Assembly (NCBI GenBank): GCA_022419385.1
Contig: JAJUBI010000005.1
Coordinates: 496,001-560,000, forward strand
Length of the DNA stretch: 64,000 bases
Direction: 5' to 3'
From: Paraconiothyrium sp. Pb-2020
Taxonomy: Eukaryota > Ascomycota > Dothideomycetes > Pleosporales > Didymosphaeriaceae
A program made the position numbers and the translations under genes. Shown here one piece after another: positions 42,782 to 55,921 of this stretch. Within the stretch, counting starts at the first letter, position 1. Each line of letters opens with the position of its first letter. The notes below the pieces were generated by a model. It was not told the DNA's origin. It ran no database searches and was given only the letters and a program-made list of their open reading frames with translations.

Positions 42782-45306
42782 ATGGGGTCGTCTGAGGACT
42801 GGAAGGCTGTAACCACCTTAGGGGAGGAAAAGAAGAATCTTCAGCAACCACCATCCGATGATTTGGATCGAATCTCCATTCTCGACTGCCTTGCAGAAGA
42901 TGACAGGTTTCGACATCTTCCATATTCTGCGCAACGATTCCATAAAATCCTAAGCGATTGTGTAAATACCAGCTCAAAAACGGATCCTTCAGAGAAGGCG
43001 CTAGAGAAGGCATAAAGCGAGCGAACGAATTAATTGAAAGCTTGCGCATTCCAAAGAGGTGCTGAAATGTATTACCCTGCAGCAGCTCCTAAGTTGGTGG
43101 ATTTTGCAACGGAAGGCTACTCTTATCACTACTATATGGCCGCTCTGGATCGCATGGAATTCGACGAGGCTTGCAATTCGCAAAGTATAGCCAGTGGACG
43201 ATATGCAGTCCTAAATCATGCCAGGAGAAATGCAGTAATGTATGCGTCTTGCTACCGAGTAGCAACTCATCAAGATCTACGAGACATCTTAGACGAGGAT
43301 GATCGCCCCCCTTCACCGCTATGCAAGTGGCTTCCAGACCCAAGCCCTTATACTGAAGATCTTCCAAAATACCTCTGGGATAAAGATGAAAAGAAAACGC
43401 GAAAGACAGGTCACATCGTCAAAGAATCAGTGCCTATACCGAAGTATGCTGCTATAAATCACACCTGGGGTCGTTGGGCCAAAAAGGAACGCGAAACTGA
43501 ACGTATGAAGTTTAGTGGAGTACCCTGGAAAATCTACGACAACGACAAAATCTACTATAGGAGGCTTCCAGATCTGCTAGGAGCGCTTAAAATACCAGTC
43601 CGATATATCTGGATTGATCTCCTAACTATTCCTCAGCTTGATCCGAACGAAAACGATGGGGATATAGAGTCCAAGGAACAGAGGGAATTTGAAAAAGAAA
43701 ATAGGAACGAGATTGCAAGGCAGACGACAATCTTTCAGAACGCAAGCTACGTGATAGCCTGGCTCAAAGATGACATTGATTGGAAAGACTTCCCAAAAGC
43801 GATCAAGTGCATGACCTCGGAGTTCCTCGACAAGGCTTTTCTCGATAATCCAACCAGGGAATTATTAGTCACGACATCTACCAGGGGTGCAGAAACAACG
43901 GACACATCGGCCGCGGAATTATTGCCCATGGTATCCAGGACAAAATATGACCAATGGTTTACGTCGCTGTGGGCCCTGCAAGAGGTCTGTCTTAGGCCAG
44001 ATATGGTCCTCTACAGCAAGGATTTGAGCCCACTCCTGGGTTTAGGCAGCTGTCCAGTCAGTATAAATGACATTGCCACCCTATGTGTCTTTTTCGATCA
44101 TCGAAATAGCTCTGAACCTGAAGACTATGTCAAGGAGCTCCTCGATTTGATGAAGAACACAGGGCTTATAAACTTGCCTACACTCTCCCAGTTGTCTATC
44201 TTGGCAATGGCAACTCACAGAGATTGCAGTAATGACCAAAGAGAAGGCGTTAATGACCAAAGACGAGCTCAAGCCATAATGTCGGCTCTTGGAGTGACAG
44301 ATTGGTACCAGACCGTGGAAAATTGGGCAAAGGGTATGGTTCTTAAACAATATCCATTACCTTTCGTTAACGAAGCAAAACTTAAGATTGGATCGTCTGC
44401 GTTCTTTGCTTCAGAGCCTCGGGGGTGTCTTTTTGCAAAATTCTGGCCGATTACGTGGGAGAAGTAGAGAAAGTAAGGAATATTGATGAGTATGAGATTA
44501 TGAAATCCTTGAGGATGGACCAGGAATGGTTGAAAGTTGAGAAGCAGAGATGGCGGGACAAAGAGATAGAATCAAGGCAGAAGCAGGTGAGAAGTGGGGT
44601 AGTAGGGGAGCCGGATAAGATAAAGAAGATACGGACAAAGAAGAAAGGGTGTGGAACGAAGCGTGATCTAGATGAAAGGGAAGAAAAATTGAAGAAGAGG
44701 AAAATGAAGATCATGAAAAAAGCGACAAGAAGTATAGAAGAAGTGTTTCAGAAGATAAGAGAAGACATAGGGAAAAACAAAGTTGGGGTTGGCTCAATGC
44801 TACCATTTGGGCCTGGAGCCCAAGACATGATAGCTAATGTAGAACCAAACGAACACATAGTGGAGCACGAGTCTCCAAAGAGCTGGCAAATCGATGCTGA
44901 GGGTCGTGTACACGTTCAAGAGGCAGGAATCGTCATCAAGACCCAGGAATTGAGATCCGGGGGGAGAACACAAGATGGGTGTTTAAAAAAATGTACGGTT
45001 GTCGCTCCTTCAATTCTTGGCGAAGAGAACCAAGGGGTCACCCAGGATATAGATCTGAACAGCTGGATTCACGATTATAAGCCCGCCTTACCGAATTATG
45101 CAGTATGTCTTGCCTATTCAAGACGAGAGGGTGATGGAATGGTCGATGCCTACCAAAGGGGTATTCTTTTGAAAGAAATATGCCCAGAATGTGCCAGAAA
45201 CCCGGCTCTGATGCTTAGGGTCGGCACTTATTCAACGCGTTGGCATGGTGAGCAAAACTCTTACTCTATCCCTAGAAAGGAAAGGGTGAATTGGCTGGTT
45301 ATATAA
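42782..45306 (+). pseudogene. HET-domain-like gene with several frame breaks
   Basis: Three pieces line up on the plus strand. An N-terminal frame from ATG 42782 (MGSSEDWKAVTTLGEEKK) ends at 43016. A second frame over 42965-43060 reads EGIKRANELIESLRIPK. The main frame runs from about 43055 to 44467. It has a HET core: YAAINHTWGRW, YIWIDLLTIPQLDP, IFQNASYVIAWLKDD and WFTSLWALQEVCL. It stops at 44467. The overlapping +1 frame continues from about 44425 to 45306 with a Lys/Glu-rich helical part and a C-terminal domain (SWIHDYKPALPNYAVCLAYS, CPECARNPALMLRVGTYSTRW). No usual-size intron repairs these joins. The gene needs about three frame changes, so it is called a pseudogene. A minimal HET protein from ATG 43067 could still be made. 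The NPQ-type HET motifs deviate (LLTIPQ instead of LCIDQ). Confidence 0.65.
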
Positions 45307-46997
45307 GAAATATGTCACTACTCTGCACTATTCTATAGTGTAAATTAATATTGTCTGTCCCCATTCCGCTGCATATTCTGAGCCACCGTGGATATCTCGC
45401 AGAAGGCACATTCCTTTGCGCGGAATGAAAACCATTTTGGGTAGATGACCTCAGGGATTTTGCGCGAGGATATCACACATACATAGGAGGCTTGCATAAC
45501 AATACACATGCATCCGCTGAGCTAGCGGAGAGCTCGACGCTGTCCAATGCAACACGATAACATTTACGATGATAAAACACTGTACCGTGCGCGTTACTAC
45601 AAGTACGATACGATGTTTTGAACTTCAACTCAGTCACCAGGAATCCAAGACGCGGTTGCACGTAGGAAGACACACCCAGGATCATGTCTCGCCAGCCTTG
45701 GAAACAGGAAATACAAGATTGGACGCGTCGTGTATTCTCCGGCAACCCTGTGGCGGAAGGGTCATATCGGCGGCCGACTATACACAGACTAGCGGTGGCT
45801 CGTGGGTAGCGCCTTCCTTCGTCCAATGGCCGATCAGACAGAAAGGCACGGTGCGATGTGTCCCAAAAGCAGGCTGTTCATCACGGATTCGAATGCTTTG
45901 CGCAAAGGAACATACGAGCTTCGAGTCAAGGCGGCGTGTTATCACAAAAGGAGGATGTTCAAGGGTGGAGGCAGTGCTCCTCAGCGGAGGATCGGCATCG
46001 CAATCGAGATCGACGGCGCAGCGTTTCACGTACGGCAGGCATTCTCCGAGTGCAGCAAAGAGACGGGCGGGTGATTGCATCGCCAGAGACCACATCTCAC
46101 CTCGGAAAGGGAGGATGCTGGAGGGCTCGGTCTCGAAGCGGAAGCTGGGGGTGTTAGTGAGCGTGAGCAACTCGGTTCTCGTATCGCACACGCGGCGTGC
46201 GCAGCCTCCCTTTCACGGCCACAATGTGTAGGAATCGCAGGCACCACTGAAAGGCGGAAGACGTTCGTCGCTATCGACGGGGATAATCTCGCAGAGTGTT
46301 GCAGGATTCGGGGAGGCTGTTATCTTTAATGAGCAGTGGAGCCGGCCGTTGACATGCTGGGCGCTGGGGAGCTGTCCACGGTGCCACCGGACTGGAGTAT
46401 GGAGATTTCAGCGGGCTGCAGCCAGACAATACATTGGATCGGGGGGCGGAGCACCAAGGTAGACAACACCAGCGGCGACAACGGCGGAAACAGCTGCCGG
46501 ATGCATCGCAGAGACGGCGCTTCGCCAGCCATTGCATTCCCATGGCTGGGACCAGCGCGCGACGCAGGAGAGGATGGACGGATCGCCACGGCGCTGGCAA
46601 ATCCTGCTTGTGCTAGCAGCGTTGCGGCTCTCCTGGTGCGTCAGACGAGGGCTGGTGGCTGTTGGTGGTTGCCCCGGGGCACGGGCGCTAACTTGGAAGC
46701 GGGAAGGCACGTCAGCCGTGTGTTGCAGTGAGCGCAAGACCTTGGCTGTCCTCGACGCACTCCCCAGCAGAGGCGCCTGTCATCAGACCAGAGCCACTCT
46801 CCACACCAAGTTGCTGTCTATCCCTCGTTGAAGACGGTCGACAATACCACAATCGTTCGGAACTGCACATCGCTCGCTACCTACCCGCCCATCTCGCTGC
46901 GTGGCTGGGCGCCTGCCACAGGATATACCGGCTGACGCCGTCGCTGAACCTACTCAATTGACCCACAGTCGCCGGCAGCCACCCCGACACTTGCACA
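45307..46997. other. Intergenic, no gene seen
   Basis: Long region upstream of the GH17 gene. Frames such as 45569-46231 plus and 45778-46191 minus are open on opposite strands over the same bases and carry no motif. The last 900 bp are GC-rich and probably hold the GH17 promoter and leader. Confidence 0.4.
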
Positions 46998-49089
46998 ATG
47001 GCATACCAACCGCCAAACCACTACTACGACGAGCGCGAAGTCTCTCCCGTGCAACCAGAGAGCGCAATGATACCCCCGCCCCCACCGCCGCACCGCACTC
47101 CAGTCGCCGTCGACACCTCGTACGCCCAGATGCAGAACCCTGGGAGCAACAACTACTCCGACTATTCTCCTCCAGAAACCACGCCCGGCGCAGACGGTCT
47201 GGGAAGCCACGCAGTTGGCGGAGGCGTCAACGGGCTCGCAGCAGGCGTCGCCAGTTCACACGAGCGAGAAAGCGGCGTGCAGGCCATGCGAGGTATGAAC
47301 AACAACTACAGTGCCCCCATGGGCGTGCCGCCGCACCAGACACCCTTTGCAGACAACTACGAGTACGATTCACCCACGCCCCCGCGACCCATACATTCGC
47401 CCTACAACGTCTCGAATCAAACACTTGGCTCAGGACCGTTCGGGGCAGCCGCCGCGTACTCAAGTGCCAGCTCCATGCACAGCTCACAGCACAGCGCGCC
47501 GTTAACATCGCAGACAGCCGTCCCCTACTCGGACAATCCCTACACCCGCTATTCGTCGTCGCACCTGGATCTCGCACCGCAAATGGGCGCCATCAACCCG
47601 CATGAACTAGCAGATGATGATGATTGGGGGATGACTCCTTCGCAAGGAAAGAGACAGTCAAGGGGTCTATTCACCCGAGAAGGCGCACCAGCGGCAGCAG
47701 CAGCCGGTGCAGGAGTCGCTGCTGGTGCTGCTGCCGGTGCCGCGGCGGCTGGATCGCGAGACGGAAGCGGGAACTACAATGCCGTACCAACCGGCGACAA
47801 CGCTGCGCTTGCACCGGGAAGAGGGGAGAAGTCCGAATGGCTACAACAGGAGAACCATGGCAGGAAAAAGACCATGTGGATAGTAATTGCCGTCATCGCC
47901 ATTGTCGTCATCGGAGCTATACTCGGAGGTGTTCTGGGAACCATTCTGAACAAGCATGGCGGAGGAAGTGCCGGACCAGGGGGTACTACTTCCGCAAGCG
48001 ACGTCCAAGCAGACAACAAGAATGATTTGAGCATCAAATCGGCCGAGATCCAGAAGCTCATGAACAACAAGGATCTCCACAAGGTCTTCCCCGGAATGGA
48101 CTACACTCCTCTGAATGCTCAATACCCCGACTGCTTGCACGTCGGTCCGTCGCAGAACAACATTACCCGTGACATGGCCGTCATGTCGCAGCTGACGAAT
48201 GCTGTCCGTCTCTACGGAACTGACTGCAACCAGACCGAGATGGTCCTGCACTCGATTGACCAACTTGAGCTCACGGACATGAAGGTGTGGCTCGGCGTGT
48301 GGCTAGGCAACAACGACACGACCAACGACCGACAAGTCTCCACCATGTGGGACATCATCGACAAGCATGTCGTGCCCAAATGGAAAGACGGAAAGGACCA
48401 CCAGTTCAAGGGCGTCATCGTCGGAAATGAAGTCCTCTTCCGCAAAGATCTCACAAAGACCGAGCTGCTCAAGTACATCACCACCATCAAGGACAACATC
48501 ACCTCTCTGGCCAAGAAGAACAATGTCGACGATGCCAAACTGCCCATCGCCCTGTCCGACCTCGGCGACAACTGGACCGCTGATATGGCCACCAAAGTCG
48601 ACGTCGTCATGTCCAACGTCCATCCCTTCTTCGCCGGCGTCGAAGTCAAGAAGGCCGCAGCCTGGACCTGGGACTTCTGGACTCAGCACGACGTAGCGCT
48701 TACCGCGAGCGAAAAATCGATCAAGCAGGTCATCGCGGAAGTCGGATGGCCCACCGGCGGCGGCAACGATTGCGGAGACTCGGACTGCACGTCCGATACG
48801 CAGGGCTCCATTGCGGGAATATCTGAGCTCAATCAGTTTATGGAGGACTGGGTTTGTCCTAGTATGAAGAACGAGACTGAGTACTTTTGGTAAGTCGATT
48901 TGCGTCCTAGAGCAAGAAGGAGGGAAATGTGCTAATGGGAATAGGTTTTCTGCGTTCGACGAGCCGTGGAAGATCATGTACAACGAGAAGGGTAAAGAGT
49001 GGGAGGATAAATGGGGCCTCATGGATGTGAACCGCAATCTTAAGAAAGGTGTTACGATTCCTGACTGCGACGGGCAGACTGTCTCGTGA
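46998..49089 (+). CDS. btgC: GH17 endo-1,3-beta-glucanase, type II membrane protein
   Basis: Exons 46998..48889 and 48945..49089 (GTAAGT...ATAG) agree in phase and give 678 aa. Residues 1-290 are a Pro/Ser/Tyr-rich cytosolic segment with an Ala-rich run (AAAAGAGVAAGAAAGAAAAG). A single transmembrane helix follows at about 293-315 (MWIVIAVIAIVVIGAILGGV). The extracellular GH17 barrel has FPGMDYTPLNAQYPDC, VRLYGTDCNQ, KVWLGVWLG, VGNEVLFRKD (acid/base Glu near 478), SNVHPFF and AEVGWPTGG (nucleophile Glu near 581). The end is FSAFDEPWK, with WGLMD shortly after. This is the layout of fungal btgC-type enzymes that cut and remodel cell-wall beta-1,3-glucan. The anchor would hold the enzyme at the plasma membrane facing the wall. 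Confidence 0.93.
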
Positions 49090-51436
49090 TGACCTGCGAG
49101 CGTTACGAAGAAAGAAGAAGTTGATGCATGAGCTTGGCGTTACACGGCGTTTTATACCGGCTGGTCTGGCGGCCTCGTTCGCTCCTTGACCGGCCCTGGA
49201 TTCTGATTTTTTTTCTTGCTCCTCAGGAGGTTAATAATCCTCCGGGGACTCGGTTTGGTCTGTACATTGAAGGACTGCGGCTAAATTGCAGCGACGGCAG
49301 TATATGAGATGCGGTTACGCAGTGTATATCAGGATACGGTTCTTATGGCGGAGGAGTTTTGTGTATTTTTTGGTTGGATTTCGAGGCGAGAGGATGTGGT
49401 GGGTGCGTGTGCATAGCTGGCATTGGCATTTTGCATTGCATTGCGTTGCGATGCTTGGACTGTAGATAGATGATGGATTTGAGGTGGTGAGGGGGAATAT
49501 ATACTATGAAGTTTTTAAAGGTACGCGTAACGTGCGTGCGTGGATTGTGTCCCGTTTTTCGCTGCTAGACGTGGACGCGCACCATCAGGCGCGACTACGT
49601 AAGACGCACACCGCGCCGAAGATGATAGCACAGAATCCATGGGTCCACGGCGAAGCGATGGGCGTATCGTATCGTTTCGTATCGGGGTGTTCGAAACGTT
49701 GGCTTCGCTAGGACTTCACTGCATCACACGAGAACGATATGCGTCACCTTATTGCTACGTCTTCCCCGTGAGCTTACCTCATATCCACATCTACCATGTC
49801 CGCACTTTGGACTAGCTACAGCAACGCGAGCCGGTTCTCAACATGTAACCGCGTCCCTCTTTGCTTCGCCCTCCTGTGATGTTCGAGACGTTCCCGTTGA
49901 CTACGATGCAGCACGGCATCGTTTAGAAGGGCTTGAAGCGCGGTCTCGCTTCTCTTCTGACACTAGCAAAATTTCGTCTTGGGGGTATCTGCAGGTTGGA
50001 GCTGGTGGGGTTGTGGGTTGGGTAGATGGGCACACCGAAGGGACGCTTAGGGAATAGGATTCTCGATTCTGGAAAGGCGTAGAAGGGAGGGTTAGAGGGG
50101 GAGTGTGATGAGGCTGACGGGGGGTGTTGTTGCAGGTTGGATGGGAAGAGGAGTTCGTAGGACGATGTGGATGTTTGGAATTATATTTGTGAGGAGGGTG
50201 GTAGGAGGATTACAGTATGCATGGATTTTAAGGTTGGACGAGGAGGGAGGGCGGTGCGCGGGGTATATAAGGTAGGTTGTCGTAGGATATGGGGGCTGCG
50301 CGGAATGAGAAAGGGTTGGGATGAGTGGAGTAGGGGGTATTGAAGGTGGTGGCGTGCTTTAGCATAGAGTGGAGATTGACATATCGTTGTTGTTGGGTGG
50401 AGCGGAGCACTGGGGTGTGGGTGAGGGTGGGGAATTGCTGTGTGTATGCTTCGAGGATATTTAGGACGCTGATCTACTATAAGGCTGAAACTTCCGAATA
50501 CGATGCCCTAATTATTCGTTGAGGCCATTGAAGTATTTTACGACTATCAGCCTATAGGTGATGTGTTGGAGGGAGCGTAGCAGGCTACTCAGGGTGATCT
50601 AATGTATTATCACTGAACGAGGGAGATAAGCTCCTAAGTTCAGTTATATAGGAAATATCGATTGGCCTGTGCTCCACGCACGTGATAGGAGCTTCTCAGG
50701 TCCTAGTCGTACGCGCGATTCACATCACATGATGGGTTCACCATTTCTGGTAGAGGTAACATCGGCGTGGGGATCTGTATAGCAACGTCAGCCAATCAAA
50801 GCATTTTGTCGTAAGAATGATTCCTATTTGTATATCCTTCCGTGGCACGTGGCCGCAAAGCTTATGGATAGCATTAATAAAGCTTAAAATGGAGTTCTAG
50901 CAATAGTTTACATGCATGGAGGAGGACGTTGGCTGTGTGGAATGGCTGCCTGCTAGCATGCTATCGATTTGGTCTAAAGGAGTTATGCCGTGGCTTCCAA
51001 ATGCCTGCGGACTACAGAATCGAGGATGGGGAGGGTAAGTTATTGTCGGTGTAGTGTTCTAGACGCATGGAACGCTTTGTAGTTCGATGAATGCAAGCAA
51101 TGCGAAGTTGCGCGACCATGCTGCGAGAGAACATCTTAGGCTTATATTGAAGTGTGTGCAAGTGTAGTAAGCGGTTTGATTCGATCGTTGCTCGTCATAG
51201 GCGTTGGAAAGGAGGGACAAGATGCACATGTGGAGTGTTACACAATGCACAGCCTCATTGCACAGCCACGCGCCACATGAGCTGGCCAACACCGCCCCTC
51301 AATTCCTCTCCTACTACTAGTAATGAATGTCCACTGCACAATAGCTTATCTCCATTCGGCCTCGTCTTCTTAGTGAACATCACCGGTGCGCCCCGCTTTA
51401 TGTGCTTACATGTAGCGTTCCAATTTCAGTGGCATT
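49090..51436. other. Long intergenic region, no gene seen
   Basis: From the end of the GH17 gene to the NLR gene. Contains G-rich and purine-biased stretches around 49980-50300 on the plus strand. All open frames are below about 110 codons and unmatched. No RNA gene was recognised. Confidence 0.4.
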
Positions 51437-54400
51437 ATGAGGTACATCTTGTACACAATTGTGTAGATAAGGCTGAGCAGTGCTGATTCTTCTAGTACTC
51501 CGAGCAAGGATGACATTTTCGAGAAGGCGCACAATGCGTTCATCGATAGTCTGTCCGACAAAGAGAAGGCTCGCTTCGCCAAGTGTTCTTCGCCCGAAGA
51601 ATTGCTGGAGACACTGAAAGACTTCAAAATACTATCAACCACGCGCCAAAAGAAGACTCTAAATCGTTGTTTGAGTGTAGTGAAGAGTTTTAACGACAAA
51701 CTTCGCCCTTACTTCGATGCCATTAATGTCATCGCAAGCGCGAATGACACAGTTGCTATCGCGTACGGAGCCATTCGGCTTGTACTTGAGGTGCGTTGCG
51801 GCTGCATAGTGTATGTTCATTGGTGTCTAACGAGCTTTGGTAGCTTGCTAGCGGGTTTCCCACGTTGTTTGAGAAACTCATCCTTGTTTTGGAGCGACTG
51901 TCCGACACCTTCCCACAATATTCGGCTATCGTCCAGCTCTATGAGGGCAATCCTCCAGCGCGTATGCGTCGACACCTAGAGAGTGTGTACCAAGACCTGT
52001 TCCGGTTCATCCAAATGACTACGAGGATCTTCACTGCCTCGAGTGGAAGTAAGTTCATTTATAACCAGGAGTCAAGGGCGATACTCATCCTCACCAGGAG
52101 TGAAACGCCCCTTGAGCATGATCACCAACGTCATATGGAAACCATTCGACGCGCAATTCAGTAGCCTACTGGAAGCCATGGAAGACCATCGCAAGTTCAT
52201 AATCGACGAGCTAGAAATTCAACAGGCCCAGCAATTTAAGAACTTTGAGAGAGCAGCTGCTGTCGAACGAAAACGCGCTGAAGATGAACGGCATAGGGCG
52301 GAAGTGTATAGAAAGCAAGCAGATGAATTAGCCGAACGCTCTGAAGCTATGATAAAGGCTCTGAACACGGAACTTAGAGGTACGTGGCGTGACTGTAGTT
52401 GCAGAACACCCACTGACTTGCGCTTGCAGAGTCTGCGTTCCAGCGCATCCTCGACTGGCTAGCGCCTCCACAGTTTGTTGAGGCGTTGGAAAACAGTCAA
52501 GAACAGCGTGTAGAAGGCACAGCAGAGTGGATATTCGAAAGCCAATCCTATAAACATTGGCTCAGCTCCAAAGTGGAGCTCCAGGAAGGCGTGACGGGGA
52601 AGAAAATGCCGCCATGGGTACTGTGGGTCCATGGTAAGTTTGACTGCACGTTAACTCATAGTCCCTAATATTTCGTATAGGCAATCCTGGATCTGGGAAA
52701 ACCATTCTAGCTGCATCTGTAGTCGAGGAAATTTCCGGGGCCATCGATTCCGAGCTTTACAGTCATCAGACATGTTACTTCTTCTTCAAGCATGATGACC
52801 TGAAAAACTCCACCCTGGATGCGGCGTATCGCTCTGTCTTGGCTCAGATCCTACATCGCAGTCGAAACGCGGACCACATACTGGACAAATTCACCTTTGC
52901 CAGGGTTTCAACTTCCTCACTGTCCGGTCAGCAGAGAGCGACATCGAAGGAGCTTCATGAGCTCATTAGAGTGCTTGCTAGCGACTTCGATCACCTCACG
53001 CTTATCCTCGATGGTATCGATGAAGCGGTACAGCCAGATCTGATGGGTCGCCAATTGAAAGAATTGGTGACCGCATGCCGTATCAAGCTTATCCTGTTCA
53101 GCCGGCCCAACGTCAACAGCTTACATAAGCTGGTAGGCGAGAGACACCGCATTGCAGTGAACAGGGAAGCTATGAGTGCAGACATAAGATTGTTTCTCGA
53201 GCATCAACTCCAAGAATTTGTGGACGATGAGAAGCTTCCGGACTCTACAGACATCCATAAGTTAGCAGACACGCTTGTTTACGGGGCTGATGGCATGTTC
53301 CTCTGGGCCAAGCTGATGATCAACTATCTCAGTTCATTCGCACTATCACCGCAATCACGCTTGGCCACCATCAAAAGCGTGCATTTCCCGGAAGGACTGA
53401 ACGCTATGTATGACAGGATAATGTCGTTGATCACGACCGCTGACTCACTTCAAATCCACCTTGCACAACGGGTTCTCCTTTGGATAAATCATGTGGCTGA
53501 GGATTCCTATTTGACCCCCAAGTTCTTGCACGAAGCTATCAGCGATGACAGCGAGGAAGAATTACCGGAGGATTTCACTTCCACCGTTGTCTCAGTTTGT
53601 GGTGGTCTCGTTGAGTATAACCCGCAACATACCTTCCAGTTCACCCACCTCACAGTCAGGGACTATTTACGAGAAAGGGCATGTGATCACCCTGGTCGTT
53701 TGGAAACCTTCGTTTTCGACCCCTTCGTAGGCGCCGAAGAGTTGACAGCAAGGTGCCTTCATCGTATACGTTGCTGCGCCCCCACGGGACCTCCGAGTAT
53801 GGCCTTCGGCTCTCCATCTTATCATGACGAGGTTGCATACAAAGTATCCTTCGGTGAATATGCTATCAGATACTGGTCTTTCCATCTCTCAAAGACCGTA
53901 CAATACGGGCTCAACTTCACGGAAGACTCGAACCGCGAATCTATGGAGAGTATGTCGGGTTCGATCTGCAGCTTTCTGAGCAATCCGTTCGCCGTGGCTT
54001 TCTGGATCGAAGGCCTTTACAGCCAATTAGCGGTCATCGACATATGGTTCACAGAGACCGCAAACTGGACGTGGATCAGTCACAATCGTATGCGAGAGGC
54101 TGCAACACGCCTTTCAGATTTCTCAAATGAGCTCAAGAAGATAGATGAAGAATGGGGCGAGAAACTTCACCAGAACCCAGCGTTGATCTGGACCGATGTG
54201 CCCTTGTTCTCCAACGGTGGGATTATCGCTGAGATTGGCAAGGCAGTAGGAGCGGAACATGTCACTCACATGGAGCCACTCGCACAAACACACGACAATG
54301 GTGTCGCTGTTCAATGCTTGAGTACTATATCTTCCCTCACAAGTGACGGTTTCATGATGGCTACGCTCAATATCTACCCTTCGGCATCGTTCGAGCGGTT

Positions 54401-55921
54401 CTGGAAATCGATTGACCCAAGCACTGCGTACAATGAAGCAGAAAGACATTGCCATGGTTGGACGGCCAAGTATGAGATATGGTCGACTGAATCCAAAGTC
54501 CGTGTAGCAAGTGCCAGTCTGACTCTTCCAGAATCTGAGATAAGCCTGCTCATCCGGCAGTCCTTCCGTCAGGATCCGTACAGATTCAAAGACCCAAAAA
54601 CGCAGCGTCATATACCATACAGCGAGCAGGACGACAAGAGCTTCGACACTTCGTTCGCCTTGGCTATAGGTCCAGACTGTCTCACCTTCTCTATTCTTAG
54701 GACGATCTATACGATCACACCAGGAGACTCACCCACCAGTTCTACCAGTAGATCATTCATCCTTCCGTTGGAGTTTCTACCACATTTCGAAACCAGGTGG
54801 GGCTCTTACTTGAGTACTTTCAACCCGTGTGACTTTGGCTTCCTGGATCCCAATGATCGGGTTGGCTGGCGCGATTGGTACGCCTATTCCATCTCTTTCA
54901 GTGGTACTGGGAAATACATCGCCTTCGCAGACTACCAAATGCCCTGCTTAACACACGTGGCAATTTTTGAGATCGTTCAAAAGCCAGAATTCAGTACTCG
55001 GCTTATCCAATCCACAATGATTCGGAGAGGTACACCAAGGGTTAGGGAAGTTGTGTTCCACCGGGACTCGTGTTTTGTTGCTTTCCTGTCTGAAAACAAG
55101 GTGTGGGTATGGGAATTTCGAAAAGGCAAGTGACAAACTCACTCAAGGACCACCTGTTCTCACTGACAATCATCATAGATGACTCCGTGCCCATATGCCT
55201 TCCCACGAGCAACCCTCAGCCTAGTCGCGTCTTCGAATCTTTGAACTTCTCTACTTGTGGCATGTACCTTCTCGCGCGCGATAAGAGCGACGTCGATGTA
55301 TTACCTATCCCAAAGGACATGCTAGCTCCGAAGACCATTGCGCAATCCGCGAATCTGGAAGTTGAGCAGCCTATGACGGCCAATGTCCCAAGTACATCAA
55401 TGATCAGCGTGTCAGAATTGAAGCACGGTGGGCTCCAACCTGGAAGGCTTCTTTCGGATACGCATCTTGTTGAAGCTAACGACGGGTCAAATTGCTCAAA
55501 GACACTCCTTGTCACAACCACCGATAACGAGCTACAGATTCAGTCCGTGCGACCAGGGATGTCTAAAGACGGAGAATACCTCCAGATCTTATCATTGCCA
55601 CAATCGTTCAGTACGGAGAACAGTACTGTCAATCTCCAAGTTCCCACGTCTTCGACAGAGTCTTTGCGTGTCATCTTCAACAAGCGAGCGGCCGAAAGCT
55701 ACAGTCTTAGTGAAGGCAGACAAGGGCAATTTCCGTCAATTGTGGAAAGGAAGCTCACGTCGATTGCTCACATCGAGAAGGCTCCTCCTCCCTCCCGACT
55801 GTTTACGTCGCCCTCTCAGATCGAAGACACGGAAACCTCACTTCAAACTTTCCAGCCTCCTCACAAATGGCTCAAAATGGACGATGGAGATATTAGCACA
55901 TCAAGAAGACAGCCGAGGTGA
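51437..55921 (+). CDS. NACHT-domain NLR-like STAND protein
   Basis: Seven exons (51437..51441, 51481..51790, 51844..52048, 52098..52379, 52430..52633, 52681..55125, 55179..55921) agree in phase and give 1397 aa. The first coding exon is only ATGAG. The N-terminal helical domain (DDIFEKAHNAFIDSLSDKEK, ANDTVAIAYGAIRLVLE) resembles DUF7708-type NLR N-termini. A charged coiled coil follows (AAAVERKRAEDERHRAEVYR). The NACHT core has Walker A GNPGSGKTIL at about 336-345 and Walker B LILDGIDEA at about 443-451. KLILFSRPN and DGMFLWAKLMINYLSS follow, with a winged-helix-like ARVLLW part. HLTVRDYLRE closes the NOD region. The C-terminal half has beta-propeller-like strands such as VWVWEFRK. The protein ends in a disordered tail. 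The last intron uses a GC donor. Such proteins act in non-self recognition and cell death; the ligand is unknown. Confidence 0.88.
55126..55178 (+). other. GC-AG intron 6 of the NACHT gene
   Basis: The exon ends AAAAG and the intron starts GCAAGT. The acceptor CATAG ends at 55178. Only this GC donor leaves one base, which with AT from the next exon makes the Asp codon and keeps the frame open. The nearby GT would shift it. Confidence 0.72.

Noticed and set aside
45569..46231. 221-codon plus-strand frame between the HET and GH17 genes
   Set aside because: The opposite strand is equally open over the same bases and no domain is recognisable.
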